A stretch of 64,000 bases of DNA from Aliiglaciecola sp. LCG003 (GTDB lineage Bacteria > Pseudomonadota > Gammaproteobacteria > Enterobacterales > Alteromonadaceae), in the NCBI RefSeq assembly GCF_030316135.1, contig NZ_CP128185.1, positions 3,720,001 through 3,784,000 of the forward strand. Direction: 5' to 3'. Position 1 is the stretch's first letter; every line of letters starts with the position of its first letter. The notes below the pieces were generated by a model. The model made no database searches and was not told where the DNA came from. It saw only the letters and a program-made list of their open reading frames with translations. Both the position numbers and the translations under genes were made by a program. This document shows, piece by piece, positions 9,905 to 19,576 of this stretch.

Positions 9905-10746
9905 AATTGATCATCATAAGTGGCCGTTCTGGCTCAGGTAAGTCTATCGCTCTGCGGGCCTTAGAAGATTTAGGTTATTACTGTGTTGATAATATTCCGG
10001 TCAACTTACTACCCACCCTTACTCACACAGTGGTGGACGAATACGATCAGGTGGCAGTCAGTATCGATGTACGGAATTTACCTAAGATCCCGGGGGAATT
10101 AGTAGAGATACTTGACTACTTACCCTCCACTTGGGATATGACCATTGTCTATCTAGATGCCAGCGACGATATGCTGATAAAACGATTCAGCGAAACCCGT
10201 CGTCTGCACCCTCTTTCACGCCAGAACAAATCTTTGTCTGATGCAATTCAAGCCGAAGGACAGCTATTAGCGCCTATCGCTGAGCGAGCCGATTTATACC
10301 TGGATACTGATAAATTATCGGTACATCAACTAGCTGAATTAGTTCGTGAACGTATCTTAGGTAAAAAGAGCTCAAGATTAGTATTGGTATTTGAATCATT
10401 TGGCTTTAAGTACGGGATCCCTAAAGACGCCGACTATGTGTTTGATGCCCGCTTCTTACCCAACCCACACTGGGAGCCGGATTTAAAACATCTTACGGGC
10501 CTTGATGCTGCGGTTGAAATATTTCTTGGCTCTCAACCTATAGTGACTAAATTTATTTGGCAAATCCAAAACTTAATCTCCACATGGCTGCCCCACCTAG
10601 AACGTAACAATCGCAGTTATGTGACAGTAGCTATCGGGTGCACTGGGGGTCAACATCGTTCGGTATTTGTGGCCGAATCCTTAGCCAAGACCTTTGGGGC
10701 GTCCCATCCAGATGTTCAGATCCGTCACCGAGAATTAAACCGTTGA
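9901..10746 (+). CDS. rapZ: RNase adapter protein RapZ
   Basis: 281 residues: N-terminal P-loop (GRSGSGKS, about 8-15) and a C-terminal domain with GCTGGQHRSV. In enterobacteria RapZ controls amino-sugar synthesis by guiding RNase E to the GlmZ sRNA; no GlmY/GlmZ gene was recognised here. The stop TGA overlaps a TTG start for ptsO. Confidence 0.95.
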   Translation: MKLIIISGRSGSGKSIALRALEDLGYYCVDNIPVNLLPTLTHTVVDEYDQVAVSIDVRNLPKIPGELVEILDYLPSTWDMTIVYLDASDDMLIKRFSETRRLHPLSRQNKSLSDAIQAEGQLLAPIAERADLYLDTDKLSVHQLAELVRERILGKKSSRLVLVFESFGFKYGIPKDADYVFDARFLPNPHWEPDLKHLTGLDAAVEIFLGSQPIVTKFIWQIQNLISTWLPHLERNNRSYVTVAIGCTGGQHRSVFVAESLAKTFGASHPDVQIRHRELNR

Positions 10747-11018
10747 TCCGTTGTGAAAGGAAAATGGTTATCGTCAACAAACTCGGCCTTCACGCCCGAG
10801 CAGCGACTCAACTGGTTAAACTCGCCACCCAATTTGATGCCGAAGTCACCTTGCAACAAGGTAAAAAAAGCACTTCCGCTGTCAGTGTGCTTGGATTGAT
10901 GATGTTAGAAAGTTATCAGGGCCGCGAGGTTACTGTGATCAGCGAAGGGCCAGATGCAGAAATTGCTATGGAAGCCATTGAAAAGTTGATTGTCGAAAAA
11001 TTCAACGAACAAGAATAA
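10743..11018 (+). CDS. ptsO: Phosphocarrier protein NPr
   Basis: HPr-family protein of 91 residues. The phosphorylated histidine lies in NKLGLHARAA (about residue 17) and the regulatory serine region in KKSTSAVSVLGLMMLE. It relays phosphate from EI-Ntr to PtsN. The frame is open far upstream inside rapZ, but the family length and first beta strand fit a TTG at 10743 overlapping the rapZ stop (TTGA). An ATG at 10764 is the alternative and would clip the first strand. Confidence 0.88.
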   Translation: MIRCERKMVIVNKLGLHARAATQLVKLATQFDAEVTLQQGKKSTSAVSVLGLMMLESYQGREVTVISEGPDAEIAMEAIEKLIVEKFNEQE

Positions 11019-11133
11019 GCTCATCCTGCAAAAATATAAACAAACGATGCAGAAGCTAATATAATTGCTGACCTGACTCCCTTACTCCACTAAACTATTA
11101 ATAAGTTTAATCTTTTCATCAAGCTGTAGGTTC

Positions 11134-12492
11134 ATGGCAGAAGCCCTAGAAGTTAAGCACGCCCAACGACAGCTCAAGGCAATTAATCAAGCCTTGAGTA
11201 GTGGCCGTTTTGTGCATGTGCACAAAGTGCTTCACGATATGCCTGCTAGTGATATAGCCCTACTGCTTGAATCAACTCCGACCAAATCTAGGTACGAGTT
11301 GTGGCAGATGCTTGACCCTGATTTTTACGGTGATGTTCTCGAAGAACTGTCAGAGGATGTCCGTAATGGCATTATCGGTCAAATGGTGCCAGAAAAAGTG
11401 GTCGATGCCCTTGAAGATATGGACATCGATGATTTGGCCGAAACCCTCAGCAGCCTGCCACAATCGGTCAGTAATGATGTGCTGCAGTCCATGGACGAGC
11501 AAGATCGTTTGCGCGCAGTAAAAGCCCTATCTTATGGAGAGGATACTGCCGGCTTTATTATGAATACCGACACCATCACCCTGCGTGCTGATGTCACTAT
11601 CGAAGTAATACTAAGATATCTGCGCTTGCGAGGTGAAATACCAGAAAGTACCGATACCTTTTATGTGGTCAGTCGCAATGACACCTTAATCGGTACAGTC
11701 GCGGTAACCAAACTGCTTACTGCGTTACCCGAGCTGTCGATTAGCGATTTAATGGATGAAGAGCCAGAAGCTATCCCGATAGACATGCCTGAGAAAGATG
11801 TAGCCAAATTATTTGCTCGCTATAATTGGTTGTCTGCACCAGTTGTAGATGAAAACCACCAGCTTTTAGGTCGAATTACCATTGATGATGTTGTCGATAT
11901 CATTCGTGAAGACGCTGAGCACTCAATGATGAGTATGGCCGGTTTGGACGATGAAGAAGATACCTTTGCGCCGGTGTTACAAAGTACCCAAAGGCGTTCG
12001 GTGTGGCTGGCGGTCAATTTGGTGACAGCCTTACTCGCGGCTGCAGTCAGTGATTTATTTGAAGCAACACTGAGTCAATTAGCGGTCCTTGCAATCCTCA
12101 ATACCATAGTGCCCAGTATGGGCGGGGTCGCAGGCAACCAAACCTTGACTCTGGTTATCCGCGGTATGGCACTGGGTCATGTTAGCGCCGGAAACTCCAA
12201 GTTTTTGATCACTAAAGAACTGGCTATCGGCTTCTTCAACGGTATGATTTGGGCGGTGCTCATTGCCACCGTGATAGCGCTATGGAAACAAGATTGGATG
12301 CTTGGCGGGGTGATAGCCTTTGCGATGATGATCAATATGGTAGCCGCAGGCCTCGCTGGCGCAACCTTACCTTTGGTGATGAAACGTCTGAAAATTGATC
12401 CTGCATTGGCCGGAAGCGTAATCCTCACGACCATTACCGATGTGGTGGGGATATTCGCATTTTTAGGTACAGCTACTCTATTTTTAATGTGA
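11134..12492 (+). CDS. mgtE: Magnesium transporter MgtE
   Basis: 452 residues: N-terminal superhelical MgtE_N domain (about 30-130), two CBS domains (about 135-255) and five C-terminal membrane helices with the pore motif PSMGGVAGNQTL. MgtE is a Mg2+-gated channel closed by Mg2+ binding to the cytosolic domains. It lies 115 bp after ptsO, so probably has its own promoter or reads through from the rpoN operon. Confidence 0.95.
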   Translation: MAEALEVKHAQRQLKAINQALSSGRFVHVHKVLHDMPASDIALLLESTPTKSRYELWQMLDPDFYGDVLEELSEDVRNGIIGQMVPEKVVDALEDMDIDDLAETLSSLPQSVSNDVLQSMDEQDRLRAVKALSYGEDTAGFIMNTDTITLRADVTIEVILRYLRLRGEIPESTDTFYVVSRNDTLIGTVAVTKLLTALPELSISDLMDEEPEAIPIDMPEKDVAKLFARYNWLSAPVVDENHQLLGRITIDDVVDIIREDAEHSMMSMAGLDDEEDTFAPVLQSTQRRSVWLAVNLVTALLAAAVSDLFEATLSQLAVLAILNTIVPSMGGVAGNQTLTLVIRGMALGHVSAGNSKFLITKELAIGFFNGMIWAVLIATVIALWKQDWMLGGVIAFAMMINMVAAGLAGATLPLVMKRLKIDPALAGSVILTTITDVVGIFAFLGTATLFLM

Positions 12493-12521
12493 CCTATAGC
12501 AAATAGATAAGGGACTAGCAC

Positions 12522-13382
12522 ATTTCAAGCTTAAAAATCATCAGCTTAACAACGCTTGCCCTGATTGCTTTTGCTGGCAATTCATTGCTGTGCAGACTGG
12601 CATTAGCTAACCATACTATCGATGCCACCAGCTTCACCTTAATCCGCTTAGTTTCTGGCGCCTTAATCCTCAGCACTATTCTGTTTACCCGCCAAAGTAA
12701 CAATACCGTTTTTCATTCAGGTAGTTGGCTGTCAGCATTGGCTTTGTTTATCTACGCTGCGGGTTTTTCCTATGGATACATTGATTTAGACACAGGAACA
12801 GGTGCCCTGGTGCTATTTACATGTGTGCAGATCACCATGATAGTAGTGGGAATCCTCCGTGGGCAACATCCGACAAAGCTTGAATGGCTTGGCTTACTTA
12901 GCGCCTTTGCTGGCTTTATTTACTTAATTTCGCCGGGGGTAACAGCACCATCTTTATCCGGTGTGTTGCTAATGAGCTTGGCAGGAATGGCTTGGGGTTG
13001 GTACTCACTGTTAGGGGCTAAATCTGCCACACCATTACAAGATACAGCTGCCAATTTTGTTAAAGCATCACTATTATCGGTGATGTTAGTACCTATACTA
13101 TTCGTCCATTCTCAAATTCAACTTGAGGGAGTCGTGTACGCCATCCTATCAGGCACACTGACATCTGGTATTGGTTATGCCATTTGGTATCAGGTGCTAC
13201 CCTATTTGCGCGCTAATATTGCCGCGGTATGTCAATTAAGTGTACCGATTATTGCAGCTCTGGGCGGCATTTTACTGCTGAACGAAACATTTTCTATTAG
13301 GTTGTTAGTCGCCTCGATTAGCATTCTAGGCGGAATAATTTTGGTGATCAAAGCCAAGCAATTTACTAAATCAAAGACATAA
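12522..13382 (+). CDS. EamA/DMT-family transporter with non-standard start codon
   Basis: Drug/metabolite transporter with about ten membrane helices in two EamA repeats. The first ATG/GTG/TTG in frame (TTG at 12585) falls inside the first helix. The frame is open back to a TAG at 12516, and the upstream codons encode ISSLKIISLTTLALIAFAG, a fitting first helix. An ATT at 12522 sits seven bases after AAGGGA, so ATT initiation would give a normal 286 residues. Alternatives are a damaged start or a sequencing error. Substrate unknown. Confidence 0.75.
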   Translation: MSSLKIISLTTLALIAFAGNSLLCRLALANHTIDATSFTLIRLVSGALILSTILFTRQSNNTVFHSGSWLSALALFIYAAGFSYGYIDLDTGTGALVLFTCVQITMIVVGILRGQHPTKLEWLGLLSAFAGFIYLISPGVTAPSLSGVLLMSLAGMAWGWYSLLGAKSATPLQDTAANFVKASLLSVMLVPILFVHSQIQLEGVVYAILSGTLTSGIGYAIWYQVLPYLRANIAAVCQLSVPIIAALGGILLLNETFSIRLLVASISILGGIILVIKAKQFTKSKT

Positions 13383-13549
13383 TCAGAGAGCATTGATTTT
13401 TCACTAATGTTTTCGTTGTAATTTTTTTGAGACCTTTCAAAAGAATGAGTGACAACATCCTGATGCTACAGGGTCGACTTGGTGACTTATTATGCCGATA
13501 ATAGTTTTCTTAGCCTGATTCTTTACTAAACATTTTTACGGGAATAATT

Positions 13550-14458
13550 TTGAAACTTAACCTATCCAGCTACTTACCCATAGTCTTCTCTACTTTGTTT
13601 ATTTCATCTTGTGCGGTAGTCAGTCAAGATGCTCAGCTTAATCCTGTTGCCACTAGGGTGGTCAAACAAGAAACACTCACCTTTGCAGATGTAGTATCTG
13701 AAACCACTGAGTTAAGCCGCCAGTATGGTGCTAAAAACGTGTTAATTGTGATGGATATTGATAATACCATACTGACAAGTAGCACAGATTTAGGCAGTGA
13801 TGTTTGGTATCAATGGCAAACGGGTAAGCTTGATGTTAAACCCTCTCCAGCGCAAAAAGTCAGTTGTTTATTTGAAGATTCAATTGGTTTGCTATACGAA
13901 TTATCACCGATGAGATTAACCGAAGATAGGCTAAATAGTACCATCGTGAATTGGCAAAACACGGGACATACGCTAGTTGCACTAACCTCTCGAGCGCCTC
14001 AGTATCGCGCTGCCACCGAGCGCGAATTAATCCGTAATCAAGTTAACTTATCCGCCAGTGCGCTAGTACCACTTGGGCAAGATACGCTGATATTTAGAGA
14101 AATGAAGGGCCGAGAACTCAGCTATATGCAAGGGGTTATGATGACATCAGGGATGAATAAAGGCGAAATGTTGCAATACCTGTTAGACAAAGCTGATAGA
14201 GAATTTGCAGCTATCGTGTTTGTCGACGATTCGAAAAAGAATATTGATGATGTCTACCGTGCGTATAAAGATGCCATGGATCTAGATATGCGTATTTTTC
14301 ATTACACTCGAATAGAAGACCTACGGGAAAAAGAATTTGGTAAAGTGTTAACTCAAGAGCAGGCAGATAATATGGCGCAGCAATGGCAACAATTAAACAC
14401 TACCTTGCAGCAGCTATTCCCTGCGAGGAAACTAGCTCAAGGTTGCTTGACGCTTTAA
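13550..14458 (+). CDS. DUF2608 HAD-like lipoprotein
   Basis: 302 residues starting at TTG, with GGGA upstream. The N-terminus is a lipoprotein signal (hydrophobic stretch then FISSC, lipidated Cys about 21). The rest resembles DUF2608, a HAD-superfamily group: the nucleophile motif is VMDIDNTIL and a later acidic motif is VFVDDSKKN. It is probably an outer-membrane-anchored periplasmic phosphatase-like protein; the substrate is unknown. Confidence 0.75.
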   Translation: MKLNLSSYLPIVFSTLFISSCAVVSQDAQLNPVATRVVKQETLTFADVVSETTELSRQYGAKNVLIVMDIDNTILTSSTDLGSDVWYQWQTGKLDVKPSPAQKVSCLFEDSIGLLYELSPMRLTEDRLNSTIVNWQNTGHTLVALTSRAPQYRAATERELIRNQVNLSASALVPLGQDTLIFREMKGRELSYMQGVMMTSGMNKGEMLQYLLDKADREFAAIVFVDDSKKNIDDVYRAYKDAMDLDMRIFHYTRIEDLREKEFGKVLTQEQADNMAQQWQQLNTTLQQLFPARKLAQGCLTL

Positions 14459-14498
14459 CTTGACGACCTTGCGCCAAGACCCAAACACAATAATCACA

Positions 14499-14525
14499 GA
14501 TAGAGCAAAGTGAGTTTGCTCTATC
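14499..14525 (+). terminator. Hairpin after the DUF2608 gene
   Basis: A perfect 11-bp stem (GATAGAGCAAA / TTTGCTCTATC) with a 5-base loop lies 41 bp after the stop codon and is followed by a pyrimidine-rich but not pure U tract. It is a likely transcription terminator. Confidence 0.55.
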
Positions 14526-14762
14526 TTCTCCCTCACCCCAACAGTCCAGTTATAACTGCCAGTTCCAAACACCTACCTTATGTTTTCGCAGTTAAAAAAA
14601 GACGCTTTGTATTTGTTTCAGTTGATCAGCAACCCAACATGGTTGACGCAAAAAAAGTCAAAATAAATAAAATTACTTTGTGCATTCCCAACGTTCCCTG
14701 ATTCCATTATTGGTCAATGATAACCTAACGTCATGAAAGTCTGCTAATCGTCTCTATCAAAA

Positions 14763-14776
14763 GGGTCAGAGTAAAA
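14763..14776 (+). repeat. Single end of the GGGTCAGAGTAA repeat family
   Basis: The bases GGGTCAGAGTAAAA match the terminal part of the 66-bp repeat that flanks the IS near 59.6 and 60.9 kb. Here no internal part or second end is visible. It lies in the gene-free stretch just outside the G+C-rich foreign fragment that starts near 14.85 kb. Confidence 0.55.
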
Positions 14777-14842
14777 AGCCTAAGTTTTAGCACATTAACA
14801 TGGATCTCCCTGTAATTGCGGTAAGGCGATTTGAGATGGCAA

Positions 14843-15001
14843 CTAACTTTGCTGTAAGTCATTATTACCAACATTTTTCTGATACACCAGAGCGGGTAAT
14901 GCAAAGGCGCAGGCTCTCGTGTTTCCAATTAGTGCATTTAGGTACGCAACTCTTGCGATGCGCGCCGTTATTGCCCATTCTGATGGCTCGGCTTCAGCCA
15001 A
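14843..15001 (-). pseudogene. Remnant reading frame after the acyl-CoA synthetase
   Basis: After the synthetase stop codon the same frame continues from a TTG at 15001 for 52 codons with protein-like composition (MAEAEPSEWAITARIARVA..., then an alanine-rich hydrophobic stretch) and high third-position G+C, ending where the sequence becomes A+T-rich. It looks like the 5' piece of the next gene in the donor operon, cut off at the left junction. The family was not recognised. Confidence 0.35.
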
Positions 15002-15004
15002 TGC

Positions 15005-16258
15005 CTAGCTCGTGACCGTCGCTTCGAACAGATAGGCATCCAACAAATCCTGAAGTCGTGTTGCGTCTTTTTGCTGAGCGTCGGAGAGTTTGACGTCGAC
15101 GCGCATTCCTCGTGGACCGCCGACGGTCACTGTGACGTTGCCGGTAAATTTGTTCTTAGTGAGGATGGTGTCGACGGCGCGCTTGACCGCGTTGCGACGA
15201 AGCGTCGGTTTGAAAATCTTGCCCACCGCCGTGACTGGGATCGAGTCAACAATGTGGATGTGTTTGGGCCACGCGGGCCGCTCGCTGATCTCGGTTTCGG
15301 CAAACGCTCGAAGTTCGTCTTCGGTGGTGGTCATGTTTGGGAGAAGCTGGATGTAACAGATTGGCAGCTCGCCAGTGTACACGTCGGGCATCCCCACAGC
15401 CGCGGCAACCGCCACCGCTGGGTGGCGCTGAAGGGTGTTTTCGATCATCAAAGGATCGATGTTGTGCCCGCTGCGAATGATGAGATCCTTCGACCGCCCC
15501 GCGATGTAAATCCTGCCCTCGGAGTCGGTGTAGGCAAGGTCGCCACTGTTAAGTGCGCCGTCGCTTAAGGTCCCTTCGTTTTGTTCAGTGTTCCGATAGC
15601 TAGGTGAGACCGTTGGCCCGGCAATGGTCAGCACGCCGATTTCACCAACTTCGCATACCTCACCGAGTGTGCCATCGTCTACGAGGCGGCGAACAGTTAC
15701 CATAGTATATGGGAGACGCAAACCCACCGAACCGGCGCCGCTTTGGCTTTGGAACGGATTGCAGGAGATGAGACCTGATGCCTCGGTCATGCCGAAGATC
15801 TCCTTCAGTTGTATGCCGGTGATAGTCTCGTACTTTTCACGTACTGAGACAGGTAGCGATGATGCACCAGTGAGCCCACTTCGGAGTGAACTGATGTCTG
15901 CCTCGTCGACAGGAACCTGGATGATCGCAGCGATTGACGTAGGCACGCCACCGGCGACCGTGACGCCAAATCGTTGACAGATCCGCCAGAAATTGGTGAC
16001 CATCGCGGGATTGCGCAGCCCAGATGGCGACATGAGAATTACTTCGGTTGCGGCGATAAATGTGCTGATACCGATTAGGATCGTACCTGCGACATGAAAC
16101 ATTGGAAGCGTGCCGGTCACGACATCGGCAGGCTCGAGGTTCATTAACGCGGCACAGCCGGATGCAGCAGTGAGCTGCCCCTCGTGGTTGTGAGCGGCAA
16201 GTTTCGGCACTCCTGTTGTGCCCCCAGTATGGAAGTACGCTGCAGCGTCAGTCCCCCT
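15005..16258 (-). pseudogene. Acyl-CoA synthetase, 5'-truncated (AMP-binding family)
   Basis: The reverse strand encodes the C-terminal two thirds of an adenylate-forming enzyme: phosphate-binding loop HTGGTTGVPK at the extreme 5' end, GMTEASG, the SGDLAY/GRSKDLIIRSG hinge and the catalytic lysine region VGKIFKPTLRR. Intact relatives have about 200 more N-terminal residues. Upstream of the loop the frame runs only about 10 codons to a TGA near 16.27 kb with no start. The first usable codon is a GTG inside the loop motif (16210). Strong G+C bias against its surroundings indicates transfer, then truncation. Probably inactive. Confidence 0.8.
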
Positions 16259-16267
16259 TCTTTTGGC

Positions 16268-16638
16268 TCATTTAAATCAAGGACACCTATACTATAAAAA
16301 AGTCAAAATCCCCATTCAATATGCTTATCAGCACTACTTCTTGATGATACTATTACAGATTCAGGGTAATACTGTGTAGTTAGTGGCTAATCACAAGTAC
16401 CCTGCTAATCAAATAAATTGCAGTTCAGTTTTCCACATCTATAACCGCGAGCCTAGAACGCTTTTGGGTGAAGTCAGATGCTTAGTGTCAGTGAGTAATG
16501 TTAAAAAATTACGTTTAGTTGCCTTTTGTTTTATCTAAATTATTTCAAAACTTAAAGGCACTCCTGCGACAAATGAAATACAAAATATCTCAGTCGCCAA
16601 TCGTTAAAGTGCCTAAGAGTGCTAATCAAAGAGTATTT
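16268..16638. other. Gene-free junction between foreign fragment and sensor kinase
   Basis: A+T-rich sequence without a convincing frame. Base composition changes sharply near 16.25 kb, marking the right edge of the foreign fragment. A TTG at 16519 would extend the kinase upstream, but without a ribosome-binding site. No insertion-sequence end was recognised. Confidence 0.4.
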
Positions 16639-17811
16639 ATGAACTCGTTAATCGAAAAAGATATCCGTACCATTCAGTCCATAGAGGCTGTTCCTTTTAT
16701 AATGAAGATGTTATCGGATGCTACAGGGCTGCGCTTCATATGTATTGCCCGAGTAACTGATTCAAAATGGACTACTTGCGCGGTGTTAGATTTAGTTAAC
16801 TTTAATCTCAACCCCGGTGACCAGCTCGATATAGATACTACTTTTTGTAATCAGGTTCGAAAGTCGACACAACCAATCATCATTGAGCACGCTCAAAACG
16901 ATGGGCATTACAGCCAAAGTCCAATTCCCACTATGTACGGGTTTGAAAGTTACTTTTCTTTCCCTATTTATAGTAAAGATGGCAACTTTTTCGGCACAAT
17001 ATGTGGTTTAGATCCTTTACCCGCAAAATTAAAAACCTCTGAAATTGAACTTAAAATCAAATCATTTGCTGAATTAATTTCTAGGCAGATTACGGCTGAC
17101 GAAAGACTAAATATTGCGGAGTCTGAATTGTTCAACGAACAGGCAGCCGCCAAGTTGCGAGAGCAATATATTGCGATTCTAGGTCACGATTTAAGAACCC
17201 CATTGTCTGCCCTTACGATGGGTGTCAGTTTTTTAAAAGAGCAGGTAAAAGATGAAACCTCTCAAAAAATACTCGCTCGAATGGACAATAGTGCAAACAG
17301 AATGAAGCGTCTGATTAGTGATGTTATGGACTTGACCCATGGAAAAATGGGCAATGGCATTGAATTGAAAGTAAAGCCGGTTAGCAATCTGCAAGAAATT
17401 CTAATTCATACTGTTTCTGAACTGTCTGGATTACATCCACAGCGAGCTATCCAAACCAGTATCAAAATAGAGGGTTCGTTTAATTGTGATCCTGAGCGAC
17501 TTACTCAATTGCTGTCTAATCTATTAATAAATGCCATTGTGCACGGCGATCCACAACAAATAGTTGAAGTTAAATCAACTATCGAGCACGGCATTTTCTC
17601 ATTAAGTGTTAGTAACGGAGGCGCGCCAATAAGTCCTGAAACGATTGATAAACTATTTCAGCCCTTTTGGCGAAACGAAAGCAATAAACAAACCGGAGGC
17701 TTGGGTTTGGGCTTGTTCATTGCGTCGCAAATAACCGCAGCACACAACGGCACACTAACCGTGAATTCAGATGAAAGCAGAACGGTTTTTACTTTTCAGG
17801 CAACACTTTAA
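16639..17811 (+). CDS. GAF-domain sensor histidine kinase
   Basis: A GAF domain (about residues 10-155 from this start) is followed by a short coiled linker, HisKA (GHDLRTPLSALTMG) and HATPase_c with an N-box (LLSNLLINAIVHG) and G-box (GGLGLGLFIAS). No membrane segment is seen, so it is probably a soluble kinase sensing a small ligand or light/redox cue through GAF. No regulator gene is adjacent. The frame is open to a TTG at 16519 and has an ATG at 16573; the ATG at 16639 with AAAGAG upstream fits the usual short lead before GAF. Confidence 0.85.
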   Translation: MNSLIEKDIRTIQSIEAVPFIMKMLSDATGLRFICIARVTDSKWTTCAVLDLVNFNLNPGDQLDIDTTFCNQVRKSTQPIIIEHAQNDGHYSQSPIPTMYGFESYFSFPIYSKDGNFFGTICGLDPLPAKLKTSEIELKIKSFAELISRQITADERLNIAESELFNEQAAAKLREQYIAILGHDLRTPLSALTMGVSFLKEQVKDETSQKILARMDNSANRMKRLISDVMDLTHGKMGNGIELKVKPVSNLQEILIHTVSELSGLHPQRAIQTSIKIEGSFNCDPERLTQLLSNLLINAIVHGDPQQIVEVKSTIEHGIFSLSVSNGGAPISPETIDKLFQPFWRNESNKQTGGLGLGLFIASQITAAHNGTLTVNSDESRTVFTFQATL

Positions 17812-18343
17812 ATGTTAGCCATTGACACAAAATAGTTTGATTTTTGAATTTCTTAATACCTGATTATTTATATCAATGCTAATTAGTAAGAGTTGTATAA
17901 AACACCTTCAAAGTACCTCGATAACTCCACTAACAATGGCTGTTTTCAATCCCTAAGCCAATAATTTTGATAATAGCCAGAAAAGCTATGAGCGTTTTCC
18001 CCGTTCCGGCTAGTCAGTTGTTGGGCAGCTCAGTGCTAGAAGGTGACATTAGCACCCTAACACCGCTATGAGTGCTGTTAGCAGAAAGCAGACATAACGC
18101 CCAGCAGATTTACTTCGGTTTCTTAGTGAAAAGGGCCTACAGACATAGGGGAAGATCTCTAGTAGTGCGGTATGGGAGCCAAAACTACGTGAACCTATTT
18201 ATACAACAATTAGATGCAAAGATATGAATATAATGCAGACTTTCACATATTTAGCGAGACGAGGAAGATACACGCTTCTTTCGCATCCCTAACTTAATCA
18301 CTTTATACTCTGCTAATTAGACCAATACGGTGATCTGCCGTCG
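17812..18343. other. 532-bp gene-free region
   Basis: Between two convergent kinase genes. No convincing frame on either strand. There are short imperfect inverted segments (for example CTAACA/TGTTAG around 18.06-18.08 kb), but nothing matching a known terminator, RNA or attachment site. Confidence 0.4.
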
Positions 18344-19576
18344 TCACCACGAAAGACGGGTGATTACGCGCACCTCATCAGTGAGCAGCGAAAACGACCA
18401 GCCATTGCGCTCACATAGCCGTTGAACAATACCGAGACCCAGACCATAACCGTTAGACGATGCCACCTTGGTCGGTGGGTACCTCTCATCAGCTTCACTG
18501 CTCACCTGATTGGTGACTAATAGCTCGTGCTCTTTGATACGAATTGTGATCGGGCCCTGTCCGTCGAGGGTGTGTTCGAACGCATTTCGCACTAGATTGT
18601 TGACCGCGATAGAAAAAGCCTGTGAATGACCGTATATTCTGGGTTTTGCAAGATATTCTATTTCAATATCGATGAACTTACCACTCAGTAGGTAACGGTG
18701 CTGATCTATGGCCTTTTTCACCAGCGGTATGACTAGAAACAGCTCGTCATACAACCCATCGTCGGTTTCGCGAGCGAGACACAAGAACATTTCAACAGTG
18801 GTATTCATATCAAGTGTCGCACGTCTCATTCGATCTACAGACTTAATATCGGTCGGTGACAGATCGCTTTCTTCTAATAGCTCAATTGCACCAGTTATCA
18901 CGGTAATTGGGGTGCGCAACTCATGACTCGCTGAATTGGTAAAGTACCGCTCTCTTACAATAAATGCGCTGATACGCTCAAGTGTCTTCTCAATAGTCCC
19001 CGCGAGCATACCAACCTCATCATCACCAAACTGACTAGATTTTATACGTTTATAATCTTCGGCCGATAGATTTTCTAGGTCGAGGTCCGCAACCGCCTTA
19101 GCGAGTTGAACCACAGGGGCTACCGCTCTGCGCATTACAATAACTCCAAGCCCAAAACCGAGAGCACCTAGCGTTCCCACAACACCGGTAATTGCGAGCA
19201 GTAACCACCAATCCTCTGACGATGCAGCCTCAATCCCAGCAACGTCGAAAACAACAAAGGCAGTTCGCTGTTCATTGTCGGAAGGTATTACCGCGACATG
19301 TAACTCTTCGGTATCGAATTCGTAAAATCCTTCAGCGGGGTTGGTTTGTGCCCATTCCCTGAGTGATTCCGGCAAGTTAGCAACCTCATCGTATCCACGA
19401 AGGTTCATCGAAAGAGAAGGATAGTTTTCGACAGCTCGCTCTAGCTGATGCACCAGTACACGGTCTTCGCTCAACCTTATCGCAGAGAAGAAAGCGAATC
19501 CCCAGACGATACTGAGCACTACAACACACATTCCAAATGCAAATGCGACACGCTTGCGCAAACTATGTCGGTACAT
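18344..19576 (-). CDS. Membrane sensor histidine kinase of the receptor operon
   Basis: 410 residues: membrane helix about 9-30, periplasmic sensor region about 31-125, second helix about 130-155, HAMP-like linker, HisKA with SHELRTPITVI (His about 219) and HATPase_c with NNLVRNAFEHT and GYGLGLGIV. OmpR-class partner of the overlapping response regulator (one-base overlap). The order receptor-regulator-kinase suggests it senses something connected with the TonB-dependent receptor's ligand. Signal unknown. Confidence 0.9.
   Translation of the reverse strand: MYRHSLRKRVAFAFGMCVVVLSIVWGFAFFSAIRLSEDRVLVHQLERAVENYPSLSMNLRGYDEVANLPESLREWAQTNPAEGFYEFDTEELHVAVIPSDNEQRTAFVVFDVAGIEAASSEDWWLLLAITGVVGTLGALGFGLGVIVMRRAVAPVVQLAKAVADLDLENLSAEDYKRIKSSQFGDDEVGMLAGTIEKTLERISAFIVRERYFTNSASHELRTPITVITGAIELLEESDLSPTDIKSVDRMRRATLDMNTTVEMFLCLARETDDGLYDELFLVIPLVKKAIDQHRYLLSGKFIDIEIEYLAKPRIYGHSQAFSIAVNNLVRNAFEHTLDGQGPITIRIKEHELLVTNQVSSEADERYPPTKVASSNGYGLGLGIVQRLCERNGWSFSLLTDEVRVITRLSW

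Noticed and set aside
10638-10742. Longer NPr reading from inside rapZ
   Set aside because: The extra residues do not fit the HPr fold, and the family is about 90 residues.
14510-14701. 63-codon frame after the DUF2608 gene
   Set aside because: It starts inside the terminator hairpin and has no coding character.
15071-15568. 165-codon plus-strand frame opposite the acyl-CoA synthetase
   Set aside because: It is the shadow of a G+C-rich coding strand; the synthetase motifs are clear on the minus strand.
17990-18110. Possible integron attC site or attachment site
   Set aside because: GTTGGGC- and GCCCAGC-like cores are in the wrong order and no integrase or cassette is present.
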